A DNA stretch of 64,000 nt from Corynebacterium crudilactis (GCF_001643015.1 NZ_CP015622.1:1129358-1193357), one strand, 5' to 3'; positions 27,638 to 37,003 are shown, counted from the stretch's first letter. The notes: generated from the letters alone by a model not told the origin. Program-made: numbers and translations.

Positions 27638-27657
27638 GACCAGACCAGGCGACCAAG
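27638..27657. repeat. Dispersed repeat, ACCAGGCGACCAA family (single arm)
   Basis: GACCAGACCAGGCGACCAAG is identical over 20 bases to 27711-27730 and belongs to the same family as the repeats at 24034 and 24107. Confidence 0.75.
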
Positions 27658-27710
27658 CGCATCTCTTTTTGCTGACCATTTGGTTAAATACGAGGTTAAC
27701 TCAGTTCAAT

Positions 27711-27766
27711 GACCAGACCAGGCGACCAAGAACCTCCAAAATATCGGTGTCTTTGGTCGCCTGGTC
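27711..27766. repeat. Dispersed inverted repeat, ACCAGGCGACCAA family
   Basis: GACCAGGCGACCAAG (27716-27730) pairs with CTTTGGTCGCCTGGTC (27751-27766). It lies between the patatin gene and the end of cydC, where it could act as a two-way terminator. Confidence 0.78.
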
Positions 27767-27800
27767 AAGTTTCGAGAGACTGCCCGAGCCAGATCGAAAA

Positions 27801-29357
27801 TTACCTCACATGTCTCACGATCACCACAGTTCGCTGTGTGCGTTTACCTGGTAGTTCATCCGAGGCAAGTAGAGACAAAATCTCGGAAGAACCTGCCGAG
27901 TCGAGATGTTCCGTGGGTTCGTCGAGAAACAGAATCGGTGCGTCGCTGAGTAACACGCGGGCTAGAAGAAGTCGGCGGCGTTGGCCTCCCGAGAGACTAC
28001 CTGCACCTGAATCAAGCACGGTTCCTAAGCCTTCGGGTAATTCTGCGACCCACTTAGCCAACCCAACTTCCCGGAGAATTAACATCATTTCCGCATCTGT
28101 TGCATCCGGTGCGCCGAGTGCGAGATTATCCCGCACGGTGGTGGCAAAGATGTGGGCGTCTTCTGGGCTAAATAGCACGGCTTTTTTCAGTAGGGAAGGA
28201 TCGACACCATCAATGAGAACCTGTCCTCCACGAGGCTCCACAAGCCCTGCAAGTGTGAGCAACAGGGTAGTTTTACCAGTTCCAGACGGCGCGCTGATTT
28301 CATGTCGAGCCCCAAACGGTAGCTCTAGATTGCTTAGACCAAGGTCACTGTCCCACCCATAAACTAAGTTGTCTGCACGCAATACCGGCTGCTCAGAAAC
28401 TTCAATTAGTTCATCAGGAGAAGCCTCTGGCAGAGCAGAAATTTCCGCAAGCCTTTTGGCCGCCCCAGCAGCACGAGTGTGTGCAATTGCAGCATCAGGA
28501 AGAACGCTTACTGACTCAAATGCTGCTAGTGAAAGCAGCACCAACACACCAAACCACTGTGGTGAATGACCACCATCGGCATACAAAGACGCAGCTACGA
28601 TGAGCACACCGATGACAGTAAAACCATGAATCCATAATGAGCTCGCTGCACCACTTGCAGTATCTTTCGCACCAGTTTCCAAAGCAGAGGAATAGGAACG
28701 TGCAGCCTCATTGGCCTGGGATAGCGCACCTGGCATATCACCTCGTACACGTAGTGCAGCTTGATCAGAGAGCACCAGATCCAAGACGCTCATGTAGGTT
28801 TCGCTTGATTCCGCGCGCCGGGCTTCGGCAACTTTGACCCCTCGGGCGGCAAGTAGGGGAGGGATAATGGCTGCTGCGATCAAACCGACTGCCAGTACAA
28901 GTGCCGTTTTAGGGCTAAGAATTGCGGTGAAGATGATTGCGAAGAGGCCGGTGAATAGCGCGACTCCGGCGGGGATGATGGCTCGTACGATGACATCGGA
29001 AACGGAATCAATATCGGCACCAAGCCGACTTAACAGCTCTCCGCGGCGCATTGATAAGACAGATGTGGGAGATGATGCTAAGCGTTGATATGCAGTTGAG
29101 CGCGCTCGGCTGGCAGCTTTAAGCGCTAGATCATGCGAGACAATTCTTTCCATATATCGGAACACTGCACGGCTAATGCCTAAAGCACGCACTGCAGTTA
29201 CTGCTACGGTCAGATCCATCACGGGTGGCATTTCCCAAGCTTTGGTGATCAGCCACGCAGATACCACAGTAAGAGTGATGGAGGCGATCATGGTGACGCT
29301 ACCTGCAACAACGGCAGGAATTAGTTCCCGGATGCGAAGTTGTACCAGGGTGTTCAT
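27801..29357 (-). CDS. cydC: CydC, subunit of the heterodimeric CydDC ABC exporter
   Basis: The 518-aa half-transporter has an N-terminal six-helix domain with the CydC-typical ALGISRAVFRYMERIVSHD at about 55-75. The NBD has Walker A APSGTGKT, signature LSGGQRRRLLLARVL and Walker B ILFLDEPTEHLD. CydDC exports reduced thiols (cysteine, glutathione in E. coli) or binds haem and is required to assemble cytochrome bd. It overlaps cydD by 4 bases (ATGA) and is the last gene of cydABDC. It is about 55 residues shorter than the E. coli protein, with both core domains complete. Confidence 0.93.
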   Translation of the reverse strand: MNTLVQLRIRELIPAVVAGSVTMIASITLTVVSAWLITKAWEMPPVMDLTVAVTAVRALGISRAVFRYMERIVSHDLALKAASRARSTAYQRLASSPTSVLSMRRGELLSRLGADIDSVSDVIVRAIIPAGVALFTGLFAIIFTAILSPKTALVLAVGLIAAAIIPPLLAARGVKVAEARRAESSETYMSVLDLVLSDQAALRVRGDMPGALSQANEAARSYSSALETGAKDTASGAASSLWIHGFTVIGVLIVAASLYADGGHSPQWFGVLVLLSLAAFESVSVLPDAAIAHTRAAGAAKRLAEISALPEASPDELIEVSEQPVLRADNLVYGWDSDLGLSNLELPFGARHEISAPSGTGKTTLLLTLAGLVEPRGGQVLIDGVDPSLLKKAVLFSPEDAHIFATTVRDNLALGAPDATDAEMMLILREVGLAKWVAELPEGLGTVLDSGAGSLSGGQRRRLLLARVLLSDAPILFLDEPTEHLDSAGSSEILSLLASDELPGKRTQRTVVIVRHVR

Positions 29358-30871
29358 TTAACCTCCACCACTTCATCAGCAGCCGCGCGTAGCAGGGGAT
29401 CATGCGATACTGCGAGTACTGTGGTGCCCAGGCGGGCTTCTGCCTGCAATTGCTCAATCATAATCTGGGCGTTGTCAGGATCCAGGTGCGCAGTGGGTTC
29501 ATCAAGCAGTAACAGCTGTGCCCTGCCAAGCTCACGTTTCAACGCAAGCCGTTGTCGCTGGCCAAGCGAAAGGGCAGCAAAATCAGTGACACTTTCGGCA
29601 TCAAGTACCGGGCGCTGTGGCAAATATGCGCAATACTCCCACAACGAGCTGCCTTGAAAGTGCTGGCCGGAAGCATCGCGAATGGAAATCTCACCCGAGA
29701 TTCCTTCCGTGGCCAATCCCAATACTGCAAGCAATGCAGTAGATTTACCGCTACCATTTGGTCCCCATAGCACAGTCAACTGCCCAGGTTGGGCGGTGAA
29801 CGATAACTCAGCAGGCCGCGGGCCATCGCGTCCATCAGCACGAAGCTTTTCGACGTTCACCTCCAGCCCGCCTGCAACGCTGCGGGGTGAGAGGGAGGGC
29901 GCGTCGATAAGCGGAGAAGCACTGAGTAATTTTAAAACCTCATCAGTGGCAACCAGCCCGTCTTGGGCGTCGTGGAAGCGGGTGCCGACGTCGCGGATCG
30001 GTGCGTAGACCTCCGGGATAATGATCAGAACGGTCAGACCGATGGCGAGGGTGAGATCGCCTGCGAGCAGCCGAAATCCGATGCTGACCGCGACCAATGC
30101 GACTGATAGCGTGGCTAAAAATTCCAACACGAAGCTGGAGAGAAATGCGATTTTCAGCACGCTTAATGTCGAACTGGCGTGTTGGGAAGACAATCGCGTG
30201 ACTTGGGCAGCCATATCTTGGTGTCGTCTGAACGCGCGCAAGGTGGGTAGACCTGCAATGAGATCAAGCAGCTGAGCACCCAAAATCGCGAGATCGCTCA
30301 GGCGTTGTTCCGTGCGCCCGGCAGTAAGCGTGCCGACAAGCCACATGAACACCGGAATCAGCGGCAGCGTGATAATCGCGATGACCATGGATCCCACATC
30401 AAGCCAACCAACTACCGCGAGCATCACAGGAGTGGCAATGATCGTAGAAGCCAGCGCCGGTAAAAATCCAGTGAGATACGGCCCCAAACCATCAAGACCT
30501 GAGGTGAGACGAGTGCGCCAGAGTGCTTGATCGATAGTTCGCGGATCGCTATGTGCCAGGTGACGTAGCGTTTTCTCTCTTAAATCAATAATCACCTGGC
30601 TTGATGCACGCTCTGCGAATCGAGCCTGCGCCCATGCCAGAAGTCCGCGCACACCCACCGTGACAGCCAACGCGATGAGCTCAGCGCGAGGTAAAGAACT
30701 TCCTGGAACCTCAATAATTCCCGCAGCCATGTGGCCAATGAGCAAGCCCATTGCCACTGTTGCGAGAGTTTTTAGCGCGGTGAGAAATCCGGCGAGCAGT
30801 ACCCACTGGCGAGTAGCAGGGGAAAGGCGCAATAATCGCGGATCAATGGGACCGGTGCGTTTGATAGTCAT
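29354..30871 (-). CDS. cydD: CydD, subunit of the heterodimeric CydDC ABC exporter
   Basis: The 505-aa half-transporter starts IDPRLLRLSPATRQWVLLAGFL, followed by six membrane segments. The conserved loop DPRTIDQALWRTRLTSGLDGLGPYLTG is split by helices in the CydD manner. Walker A is GPNGSGKS, Walker B is LLLLDEPTAHLD, and the signature is the variant LSLGQRQRLALKREL with Leu for Gly. It forms the partner of CydC for cytochrome bd maturation. Both ends overlap neighbours by 4 bases (cydB stop and cydC start), so translation is coupled. Confidence 0.93.
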   Translation of the reverse strand: MTIKRTGPIDPRLLRLSPATRQWVLLAGFLTALKTLATVAMGLLIGHMAAGIIEVPGSSLPRAELIALAVTVGVRGLLAWAQARFAERASSQVIIDLREKTLRHLAHSDPRTIDQALWRTRLTSGLDGLGPYLTGFLPALASTIIATPVMLAVVGWLDVGSMVIAIITLPLIPVFMWLVGTLTAGRTEQRLSDLAILGAQLLDLIAGLPTLRAFRRHQDMAAQVTRLSSQHASSTLSVLKIAFLSSFVLEFLATLSVALVAVSIGFRLLAGDLTLAIGLTVLIIIPEVYAPIRDVGTRFHDAQDGLVATDEVLKLLSASPLIDAPSLSPRSVAGGLEVNVEKLRADGRDGPRPAELSFTAQPGQLTVLWGPNGSGKSTALLAVLGLATEGISGEISIRDASGQHFQGSSLWEYCAYLPQRPVLDAESVTDFAALSLGQRQRLALKRELGRAQLLLLDEPTAHLDPDNAQIMIEQLQAEARLGTTVLAVSHDPLLRAAADEVVEVK

Positions 30872-31893
30872 AATTGTGCAGCGTTGTTAGAAGCTGTGGC
30901 AAGCGGTTCTGCGTGCAGCCTCTTGCGAAACACCCAGTAAGTCCAGCCTTGATACAGAACAACCAGCGGTGCAATGACTGCGGCACTCCAAGTCAAAATG
31001 TTTAAGGCATAAGGACTTGCTGCTGCATTCCATATATCGAGGCTTGTGCCATCTGCCAATGTTGTGGGCATGACATTGGGAAATAGCGAACTAAACAGCA
31101 GTGCAACTACACCGATAACAGCAAGGGACGTGGATAAGAAACTCAGTCCATCGCGGTTTTTGAGCAGCGCAAAAGCTCCGCCAAGAACTGCAGCGATGAT
31201 AAGCGCTGCAAGGACCCAGGACCAGGATCGACCGTAGGAGAACGCTGCCCACAGCACGAAAGGACCTCCGGTGAGGGCAGCAAGAAGTGTGACGACTGGA
31301 GCTACTTTCGCAGCATCCTTACGCACCCGACCAGCAGTTTTCAACCGGATAAATGCTAAACCGTGGAGAGCGAACAGTGCAGTGAAGGCCAGCGCGCCAA
31401 GAATAGCAAAGCCGTTGAATAATCCTGGTAGGGCAGCAGCTGCATCAATGGTGTGATCCGCTTTAATGGGCAGACCCCGCAGGATATTGGCAAAAATGAA
31501 TCCCCACACCAGCGGTGGAGTCCACGATCCAATAGCGATTGCCTTATCGGACCATGTCAGCCACCGCGGATCATCAACTTTCTTGCGCCATTCAAGGCCA
31601 ACCACCCGGATGATAAGCGCCACTAGAACGAAGAACAGCGGCAAGTACATTCCAGAGAACATGGTGGCGTACCACTCAGGGAACGCCGCAAAAAGTGCGC
31701 CACCAGCAACAATCAGCCACACCTCATTGCCATCCCACACAGGGCCAATGGTGCGGACAATCGTATTTTTAGCTGCCACATCCTTTCCAATAATCGGTGC
31801 GAGGATACCCACTCCGAAATCAAAGCCTTCAAGAAGAAAATAGCCGGCGAACAAAAACGCGATGACAAGAAACCAAAAGGTATTAAGATCCAT
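30868..31893 (-). CDS. cydB: Cytochrome bd quinol oxidase subunit II
   Basis: This 341-aa protein with eight to nine hydrophobic segments starts MDLNTFWFLVIAFLFAGYFL, then EGFDFGVGIL, the typical CydB opening. GPVWDGNEVWLIVAGGALFAAFP follows at about 50-72. It forms the cytochrome bd complex with CydA in the membrane and reduces oxygen with menaquinol at high affinity without pumping protons. It is spaced 2 bases from the cydA stop and overlaps cydD by 4 bases. Confidence 0.95.
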   Translation of the reverse strand: MDLNTFWFLVIAFLFAGYFLLEGFDFGVGILAPIIGKDVAAKNTIVRTIGPVWDGNEVWLIVAGGALFAAFPEWYATMFSGMYLPLFFVLVALIIRVVGLEWRKKVDDPRWLTWSDKAIAIGSWTPPLVWGFIFANILRGLPIKADHTIDAAAALPGLFNGFAILGALAFTALFALHGLAFIRLKTAGRVRKDAAKVAPVVTLLAALTGGPFVLWAAFSYGRSWSWVLAALIIAAVLGGAFALLKNRDGLSFLSTSLAVIGVVALLFSSLFPNVMPTTLADGTSLDIWNAAASPYALNILTWSAAVIAPLVVLYQGWTYWVFRKRLHAEPLATASNNAAQL

Positions 31894-31895
31894 GG

Positions 31896-33431
31896 CTATT
31901 CCTTCTCAGCGGTCGTTGTCGCAGTGAACTGCAGGGGTTTCATGGGCATATCCGATCCAATCGGTGTCGATGGTCCAGTCTTTGCCTCCGCTGATGGAGC
32001 GCCTTCTTCTGGAGGTCCGAGCAAAACTGCACGACGAATCAGCCACACCCACACCACAAACAGCACCAAATAAAGAATCGTGAAACCAACAAGCGTCAGC
32101 AACACTTGCCATGGCGCATGTTCAGAAACTCCCATATCAACAGTCATCCGGATCATCTCTGTTCGGGAATCACCTGCAGATTCAGGATTTGGATGCACCA
32201 CCCACGGCTGACGACCCATCTCAGTGAAGATCCAACCAGCGGAATTAGCCAAGAATGGGAACGGAATTGCCACGAGGCTACCGATTTGGAACAGACGAGC
32301 AATTTTTCCAGTGGGGGTGCGCTTTTTACGCAGCAAGAACCACGAAATCGCAGCGATGGCCAAAGATCCAAGCATCAGGCCAATCATGGCGCGGAATGAC
32401 CAATAGGTAACAAACAAGTTAGGGGAGTAATTACCTGGACCATATGCCTGCTCTGCGGCAGCTTGCAGTTGATTAACTCCCTGCAAAGTCACCCCGGAGA
32501 ATTTTCCTTCAGCCAAAAACGGAAGCACAAACGGCACATCAATCAGGTGAGTTACCGCATCACAGTTGTTGTGTGTACCGATGGTCAGAATTGAGAAATT
32601 CGGATCGGTGGTCGTTTCACACAGCGACTCGGCCGAAGCCATCTTCATCGGTTGCTGCTGAAACATTAACTTTGCCTGGATATCGCCAGTGATAAACAAG
32701 CCGATTGATGCAACAACAGTAGTCCACCAACCGACCCACAGTGCAGGCCTGTGCATTGAATGCCGTGGCTCGATCTCGGTGCCAGCTTTCTTTGCCTGAC
32801 GGTGCGCACGAATAAGCCACCAGCCGGAGATACCAAGAACAAACGTGCCAGCTGTTAAAAAACCACCGGCAACTGCATGAGGAAAAGCAGCCAGCGCGGT
32901 GGAATTAGTCAGCAAAGCCCAGAAATCAGTGAGCTCCGCACGTCCCGTCTCCGGGTTGTACTCAGCACCCACGGGATGCTGCATAAATGAGTTGGCCACG
33001 ATGATGAAATAGGCAGAAATATTCGTCGCAATAGCCACGATCCAGATAGACGCTGTGTGCAACCATCCAGGGATTTTCCCCCATCCAAAAATCCACAGCC
33101 CAAGGAACACAGACTCTAAGAAGAACGCGATAAGCCCTTCCAAAGCCAGCGGTCCACCGAAAACATCACCAATGAAACGTGAATATTCCGACCAGTTCAT
33201 ACCAAACTGGAATTCCTGGACAATGCCTGTGGCCACACCAACCGCAAAGTTGATGAGCAACACAGTGCCAAAAAATCTAGTGGCCCGATACCAGTGCTCT
33301 TTGCCGGTAACTTGCCAAAAAGTCTGCATAATTGCGACCAAAGGAGCTAAACCAATGGTCAGTGGGACAAAAATGAAGTGATAGACGGTGGTAATTCCGA
33401 ATTGCCACCGTGCGATGTCGACGACATCCAC
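31896..33431 (-). CDS. cydA: Cytochrome bd quinol oxidase subunit I
   Basis: The GTG at 33431 (VDVVDIARWQFGITTVYHF) is preferred over the ATG at 33452 because AGAGGAAG lies 8 to 9 bases before it and because the family begins close to this point; the product is about 511 aa. Haem ligand His is in TTVYHFIFVPLTIG. Also visible are FGMNWSEYSRFIGDVFGGPLA and the menaquinol-loop end MGRQPWVV. The Q-loop is short, as in Gram-positive bd oxidases. It heads the cydABDC operon; its upstream region holds the structured element at 33562-33638. Expression under oxygen limitation is expected from the family but no operator was identified. Confidence 0.95.
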   Translation of the reverse strand: MDVVDIARWQFGITTVYHFIFVPLTIGLAPLVAIMQTFWQVTGKEHWYRATRFFGTVLLINFAVGVATGIVQEFQFGMNWSEYSRFIGDVFGGPLALEGLIAFFLESVFLGLWIFGWGKIPGWLHTASIWIVAIATNISAYFIIVANSFMQHPVGAEYNPETGRAELTDFWALLTNSTALAAFPHAVAGGFLTAGTFVLGISGWWLIRAHRQAKKAGTEIEPRHSMHRPALWVGWWTTVVASIGLFITGDIQAKLMFQQQPMKMASAESLCETTTDPNFSILTIGTHNNCDAVTHLIDVPFVLPFLAEGKFSGVTLQGVNQLQAAAEQAYGPGNYSPNLFVTYWSFRAMIGLMLGSLAIAAISWFLLRKKRTPTGKIARLFQIGSLVAIPFPFLANSAGWIFTEMGRQPWVVHPNPESAGDSRTEMIRMTVDMGVSEHAPWQVLLTLVGFTILYLVLFVVWVWLIRRAVLLGPPEEGAPSAEAKTGPSTPIGSDMPMKPLQFTATTTAEKE

Positions 33432-33561
33432 GCAAAACACTTCCTCTTCCATAGCCGGTTAACAGGAACAGCATTATTGGAATGGATTAATGATCATATT
33501 TAACTATCCAAATCTTAAAACCAATAAGTGCTTCTTAAGGTTTGTCGCAGTAGCTATGTCC

Positions 33562-33638
33562 AAAGTTCCCGCTCACAGGGGAACTTTATAAAGATCAACC
33601 CCCGTTTTAGGTCGATCTTTTCCTGTGAGGAGGGGGTT
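33562..33638. ncRNA. Candidate structured RNA element, two hairpins with loop-tail complementarity
   Basis: Hairpin A: AAAGTTCCC (33562-33570) with GGGAACTTT (33579-33587), loop GCTCACAG. Hairpin B: AAAGATCAACC (33590-33600) with GGTCGATCTTT (33610-33620), one mismatch. CTGTGAG (33623-33629) is complementary to loop A, and GGGGG (33632-33636) to the C-run at the B loop. No family was recognised; strand is undetermined. Confidence 0.4.
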
Positions 33639-33651
33639 TTAAAAGGCACAA

Positions 33652-33680
33652 AGCGCCAAAAGCAATTGCTTTTCGACGCT
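33652..33680 (-). terminator. Palindromic terminator after the helicase gene, with dispersed GCGTCGANAAGCA motif
   Basis: AAAAGCAATTGCTTTT (33658-33673) is a perfect palindrome enclosed by AGCG/CGCT. On the minus strand it reads AGCGTCGAAAAGCAATTGCT followed by TTT, matching four other intergenic sites in this window. Confidence 0.55.
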
Positions 33681-33692
33681 TGGTTGCGGTGG

Positions 33693-36608
33693 TTATTTCT
33701 TTGCAGAGAGGTCTGTACTCAGGTACTCAAACAGACTTTGTTCGACAGGAGTGTCGAATTGCAAGTCCATGGTGACAACAGGCTGCTCAACGCCTTTGTT
33801 TCCAGGCATTGATGACTGCGTGCTGTTTTCAGAGTGCGCTTGACCAAGATAAAAGAAGTCAAGGCCTTCAGCATCGTCTTTTTTCACAAAAACATGAAGG
33901 TCAACAGCATTCTCAGCGATAGGCTTGATTTCGTTCGATGTGATCTTTCGATTGCCACGGGAATACCAATGAAGCGTATTCGGATCGACTAGTTCATCCT
34001 GGTAGCGAGTACTTTCGGAAACATCATCAGCCTTATGATAAGTCACAAAGATGGGGCAAGTGGAGGTGAAACTATCCACTTTATATCCATAAATAGTGCT
34101 CTCGTTGTTTCGTTCCCAATTGAGAATCCGGCAGACATCTCGTCTGGAATAGCGCTCACCGACAACGAGGTTTCCTTGCCAGAATCCACTATGCCTGGCG
34201 ATAAACAATCCAGCATCAATGATGTCTTGGACATGAGACCTAAAATTCTGTGCCGCATCATGTCGGTTGGATGCTGCTGGACTTAGGTCGAGAGCATTAC
34301 GGAAGGCAGGAGTAAATGAGTAAACGCCATCTTGTATAGAGAGAATCGGATGCTCGCCAAACTTCTTCCTGTTTGGCGCTGTATAGAATTCTTGACTCAA
34401 GATTCTTTCAACCGAATTGATTGTTTGCTCGTCTGAACTCGTTGCTTGAGCTTCTAAAAGTATACGGAACTCATTAGCTGAAGTCTCAGGCTTTTTCAGC
34501 AGCTCTTTAATCAACAAAAGCTCGTGAGGGCGCTTGCCATTGAGCAGCTCGCCGGAAAGGAAATCAAGAAATTGCTTTTCTGATTCAGTAGGAGACTTTT
34601 TGACAAATTTCAATGATTTAAGCAGCGACCAATAGTTACCAGAATATGTGGCAAGGATAAACGGATCAACAGTATTGAATCGAGCAAAATCCAAGAGCGC
34701 TGGTATCTGATTCAGACGGTCTTGGAGTTGAACAATATCTTGCTTGAACTGTGCTCTCGAATCCAATTTCGCGGCTTTCAGAGCCGCGAAAATTCTCTCC
34801 TGAGCAATGGGGTCGAAGTTCACACTAGAAACCCCAGAGATCGTTCCATCAATGTCGTTCTCGATCAGGCGGCGTCTGATGCTGTTCTTATTGCGAGAAT
34901 TATCGCCAAATAAGGCAATGGGAATGAGATAGTTGTTCGCATAATTTCCAATGAAATCGATAACACGAAGGTGGTCTTTGCCAGCTGCTTTGCGCAGACC
35001 TCGGCCGAGCTGCTGAGTAAACACAATGCTTGATTGTGTACTGCGGATCATCACGATCTGATTGACCGAAGGAATATCAATTCCTTCATTAAAGATATCG
35101 ACCGTCAAAATATAGTCCAGCTCGCCGGACTCCAACTCAGCAACAACCTCTTCACGGTGGGGAATCGAGTCTTTTGCCGAAAGCGCTTTGGTTTTCAGGA
35201 GCTTCCCATTGAAGAACGATTTATTGAGCAGCCTTGATAATTCTTCTGCTTCTTCAGTTTTAGAGCAGAAAATAAGGCCACGAACATTTTCTGGGTGCCC
35301 ATAAGTTTTAAGAGCCTCCAATATGTGATGGACTCTTTCTTTACTCACCAATGAACTCAATTGGGAGGCATCGGTGATGGTTGTTTTAGAATCAAGCGTG
35401 AAATCTGTGACACCGTAATAATGAAATGGCACAAGCATGTTGGATTCTAAAGCTGCTTGCAGTCGGATTTCATAGGGAACGTTAAAATCGAATAACTCAT
35501 AAATATTGAATCCATCAGTACGCTCTGGGGTAGCAGTCAAGCCCAGCAAGAACTTCGGCTGAAGATGATCAAGCAAGGTGAGATAAGATTCCGCGCCAGC
35601 TCGATGGACTTCATCCACAATGACTAAATCAAAGTCAGTAGGGGAGATCTGAGAAAGCGTAGCTTCCTTAGTCAGTGTTTGGATTGTGCCGAACACAAAC
35701 GGCTTATCCAGTTCCTTGGTCGATCCAGACATCTTTCCGAAGTCTTCCACCGGGCGTTCTAAAACTTTGATGAACTCGGATCTCGCCTTATCTAGAATTT
35801 GTTCGCGGTGCACGACGAATAAGACTCGTTCTGGCTTAAGCATCCTGGTAGCCAGCGCCGCCAGAATAGTCTTTCCTGTTCCCGTGGCGGAAATAATAAC
35901 GCCACGTTTTTCACCCTTCTCCGTTAATGAGAGCAAAGCCGCGAGGGCTTCTTCCTGCATAGCATTTGGAATGATTCGCCCAGCATCACTTTGATCTTCC
36001 AACGGAATATTCTGAGACACCAAACGTTCAGGAACTCGTCTAGTTGCCTCGTACTCTGTGATCCACTCAGCAGTTAGTGGAATAGACCGCTCAAGCTGGC
36101 AATTAATTGCATCATTAAGTTGAAAAGCAATATCGCCATTTGGGCTGGCAGAGAACTTTAAGTTCCATTCACGATTAACCAACAGCGCATTATCTGTGAG
36201 GTTCGAACTACCCACCACCGCGGTGATCCCAACATCGTGCTGGAAAACGTAACCCTTGGAGTGGAATCCTTCGCCTTGATGGATGAGGACTTCTACACCT
36301 TCCAAGGTGAGAAGCTCACGAAACATCGTTGGATCGTTGAAATCAAGGTAGCGGGACGTAATAATTCGTCCTTTACCTTTAAAATCCAACAATGCTTGCT
36401 TTAGCAAAGCTATGCCTTTGCTGGAGATGAAAGCGACTGAAAAAGTAAATGAACTTGCGGTGCGAAGCTCCAACTTGATCGCTTGCAACATCGTGTGCTG
36501 ATCCTCATTGGAGATCAACATAGGATTTAGCAGTTGCTGAGAAGCAGTCGCCTTATTAAGGAACCCAAAGTGAGTATCACGACCAAGCTTGGAATCGAAC
36601 GGGCTCAT
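33693..36608 (-). CDS. PLD-like nuclease / superfamily 2 helicase / DUF3427 protein
   Basis: The 971-aa protein combines three modules. Residues about 30-170 form a phospholipase-D-like domain with GFHSKGYVF (H116, K118) and VGSSNLTDNA; the canonical Asp of the HKD motif is absent. Residues about 215-570 are a DEAD/DEAH helicase: ATGTGKT at 241-247, DEVH at 332-335, GLTATPERTDG, and a second RecA domain with GIDIPSVNQ and QQLGRGLRKA. The rest is a DUF3427-type region, whose last 150 residues (EIKPIAENAVDLHVFVKK, FFYLGQ) look like a ligand-binding beta domain. It probably acts on DNA using ATP. Its ATG shares one base with the stop of the upstream NUDIX gene (TAATG). Such pairs are found in genome-defence neighbourhoods, but the function is unproved. 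Confidence 0.88.
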   Translation of the reverse strand: MSPFDSKLGRDTHFGFLNKATASQQLLNPMLISNEDQHTMLQAIKLELRTASSFTFSVAFISSKGIALLKQALLDFKGKGRIITSRYLDFNDPTMFRELLTLEGVEVLIHQGEGFHSKGYVFQHDVGITAVVGSSNLTDNALLVNREWNLKFSASPNGDIAFQLNDAINCQLERSIPLTAEWITEYEATRRVPERLVSQNIPLEDQSDAGRIIPNAMQEEALAALLSLTEKGEKRGVIISATGTGKTILAALATRMLKPERVLFVVHREQILDKARSEFIKVLERPVEDFGKMSGSTKELDKPFVFGTIQTLTKEATLSQISPTDFDLVIVDEVHRAGAESYLTLLDHLQPKFLLGLTATPERTDGFNIYELFDFNVPYEIRLQAALESNMLVPFHYYGVTDFTLDSKTTITDASQLSSLVSKERVHHILEALKTYGHPENVRGLIFCSKTEEAEELSRLLNKSFFNGKLLKTKALSAKDSIPHREEVVAELESGELDYILTVDIFNEGIDIPSVNQIVMIRSTQSSIVFTQQLGRGLRKAAGKDHLRVIDFIGNYANNYLIPIALFGDNSRNKNSIRRRLIENDIDGTISGVSSVNFDPIAQERIFAALKAAKLDSRAQFKQDIVQLQDRLNQIPALLDFARFNTVDPFILATYSGNYWSLLKSLKFVKKSPTESEKQFLDFLSGELLNGKRPHELLLIKELLKKPETSANEFRILLEAQATSSDEQTINSVERILSQEFYTAPNRKKFGEHPILSIQDGVYSFTPAFRNALDLSPAASNRHDAAQNFRSHVQDIIDAGLFIARHSGFWQGNLVVGERYSRRDVCRILNWERNNESTIYGYKVDSFTSTCPIFVTYHKADDVSESTRYQDELVDPNTLHWYSRGNRKITSNEIKPIAENAVDLHVFVKKDDAEGLDFFYLGQAHSENSTQSSMPGNKGVEQPVVTMDLQFDTPVEQSLFEYLSTDLSAKK

Positions 36609-37003
36609 TAAGCAAGCTGCTCAACAAGAAGTCTCACTGCAGGAATATCAGCAGGAGCCCACTCCAATGATTCCAATTCATGCGGTGCCACCCAGCGAAT
36701 TTCGGCATGCTCTGTGAGCTGTGGTTCCATGTCATTTAATGTGCAGAAATAGGTGGAAAGCACGACGATTCCGAAGTCGTATTCATGCTCTGTAGTGGTG
36801 AGATGTTCGCCAACAGTAGCGTCGCAAAGCAATTCTTCTTGGAGCTCTCTTGCAAGGGATGCTTCTGGAGTTTCACCTTGCTCAATTTTTCCTCCCGGAA
36901 ACTCCCAGTATCCAGGAAGTGACATCTCTGGACCACGTTGTGCTGCAAGGATTAAGTTTTCCTTGACTAAGACGGCGCCGGTTACATTGATGCGTTTCTT
37001 CAC
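36608..37003 (-). CDS. NUDIX hydrolase, MutT-like
   Basis: The 131-aa protein carries a complete NUDIX box GGKIEQGETPEASLARELQEEL (G-x5-E-x7-RE-L-x-EE-L), preceded by LPGYWEFPGG as in 8-oxo-dGTP hydrolases of the MutT type. It should hydrolyse nucleoside diphosphates linked to another group, with Mg2+; the actual substrate cannot be read from sequence. It is translationally coupled to the PLD-helicase, which suggests that its job is connected with that protein rather than with general mutation avoidance. Confidence 0.88.
   Translation of the reverse strand: MKKRINVTGAVLVKENLILAAQRGPEMSLPGYWEFPGGKIEQGETPEASLARELQEELLCDATVGEHLTTTEHEYDFGIVVLSTYFCTLNDMEPQLTEHAEIRWVAPHELESLEWAPADIPAVRLLVEQLA

Noticed and set aside
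33693..36608. Type I or III restriction enzyme subunit
   Set aside because: Helicase motifs fit, but there is no methyltransferase or specificity subunit nearby and the N-terminus is PLD-like.
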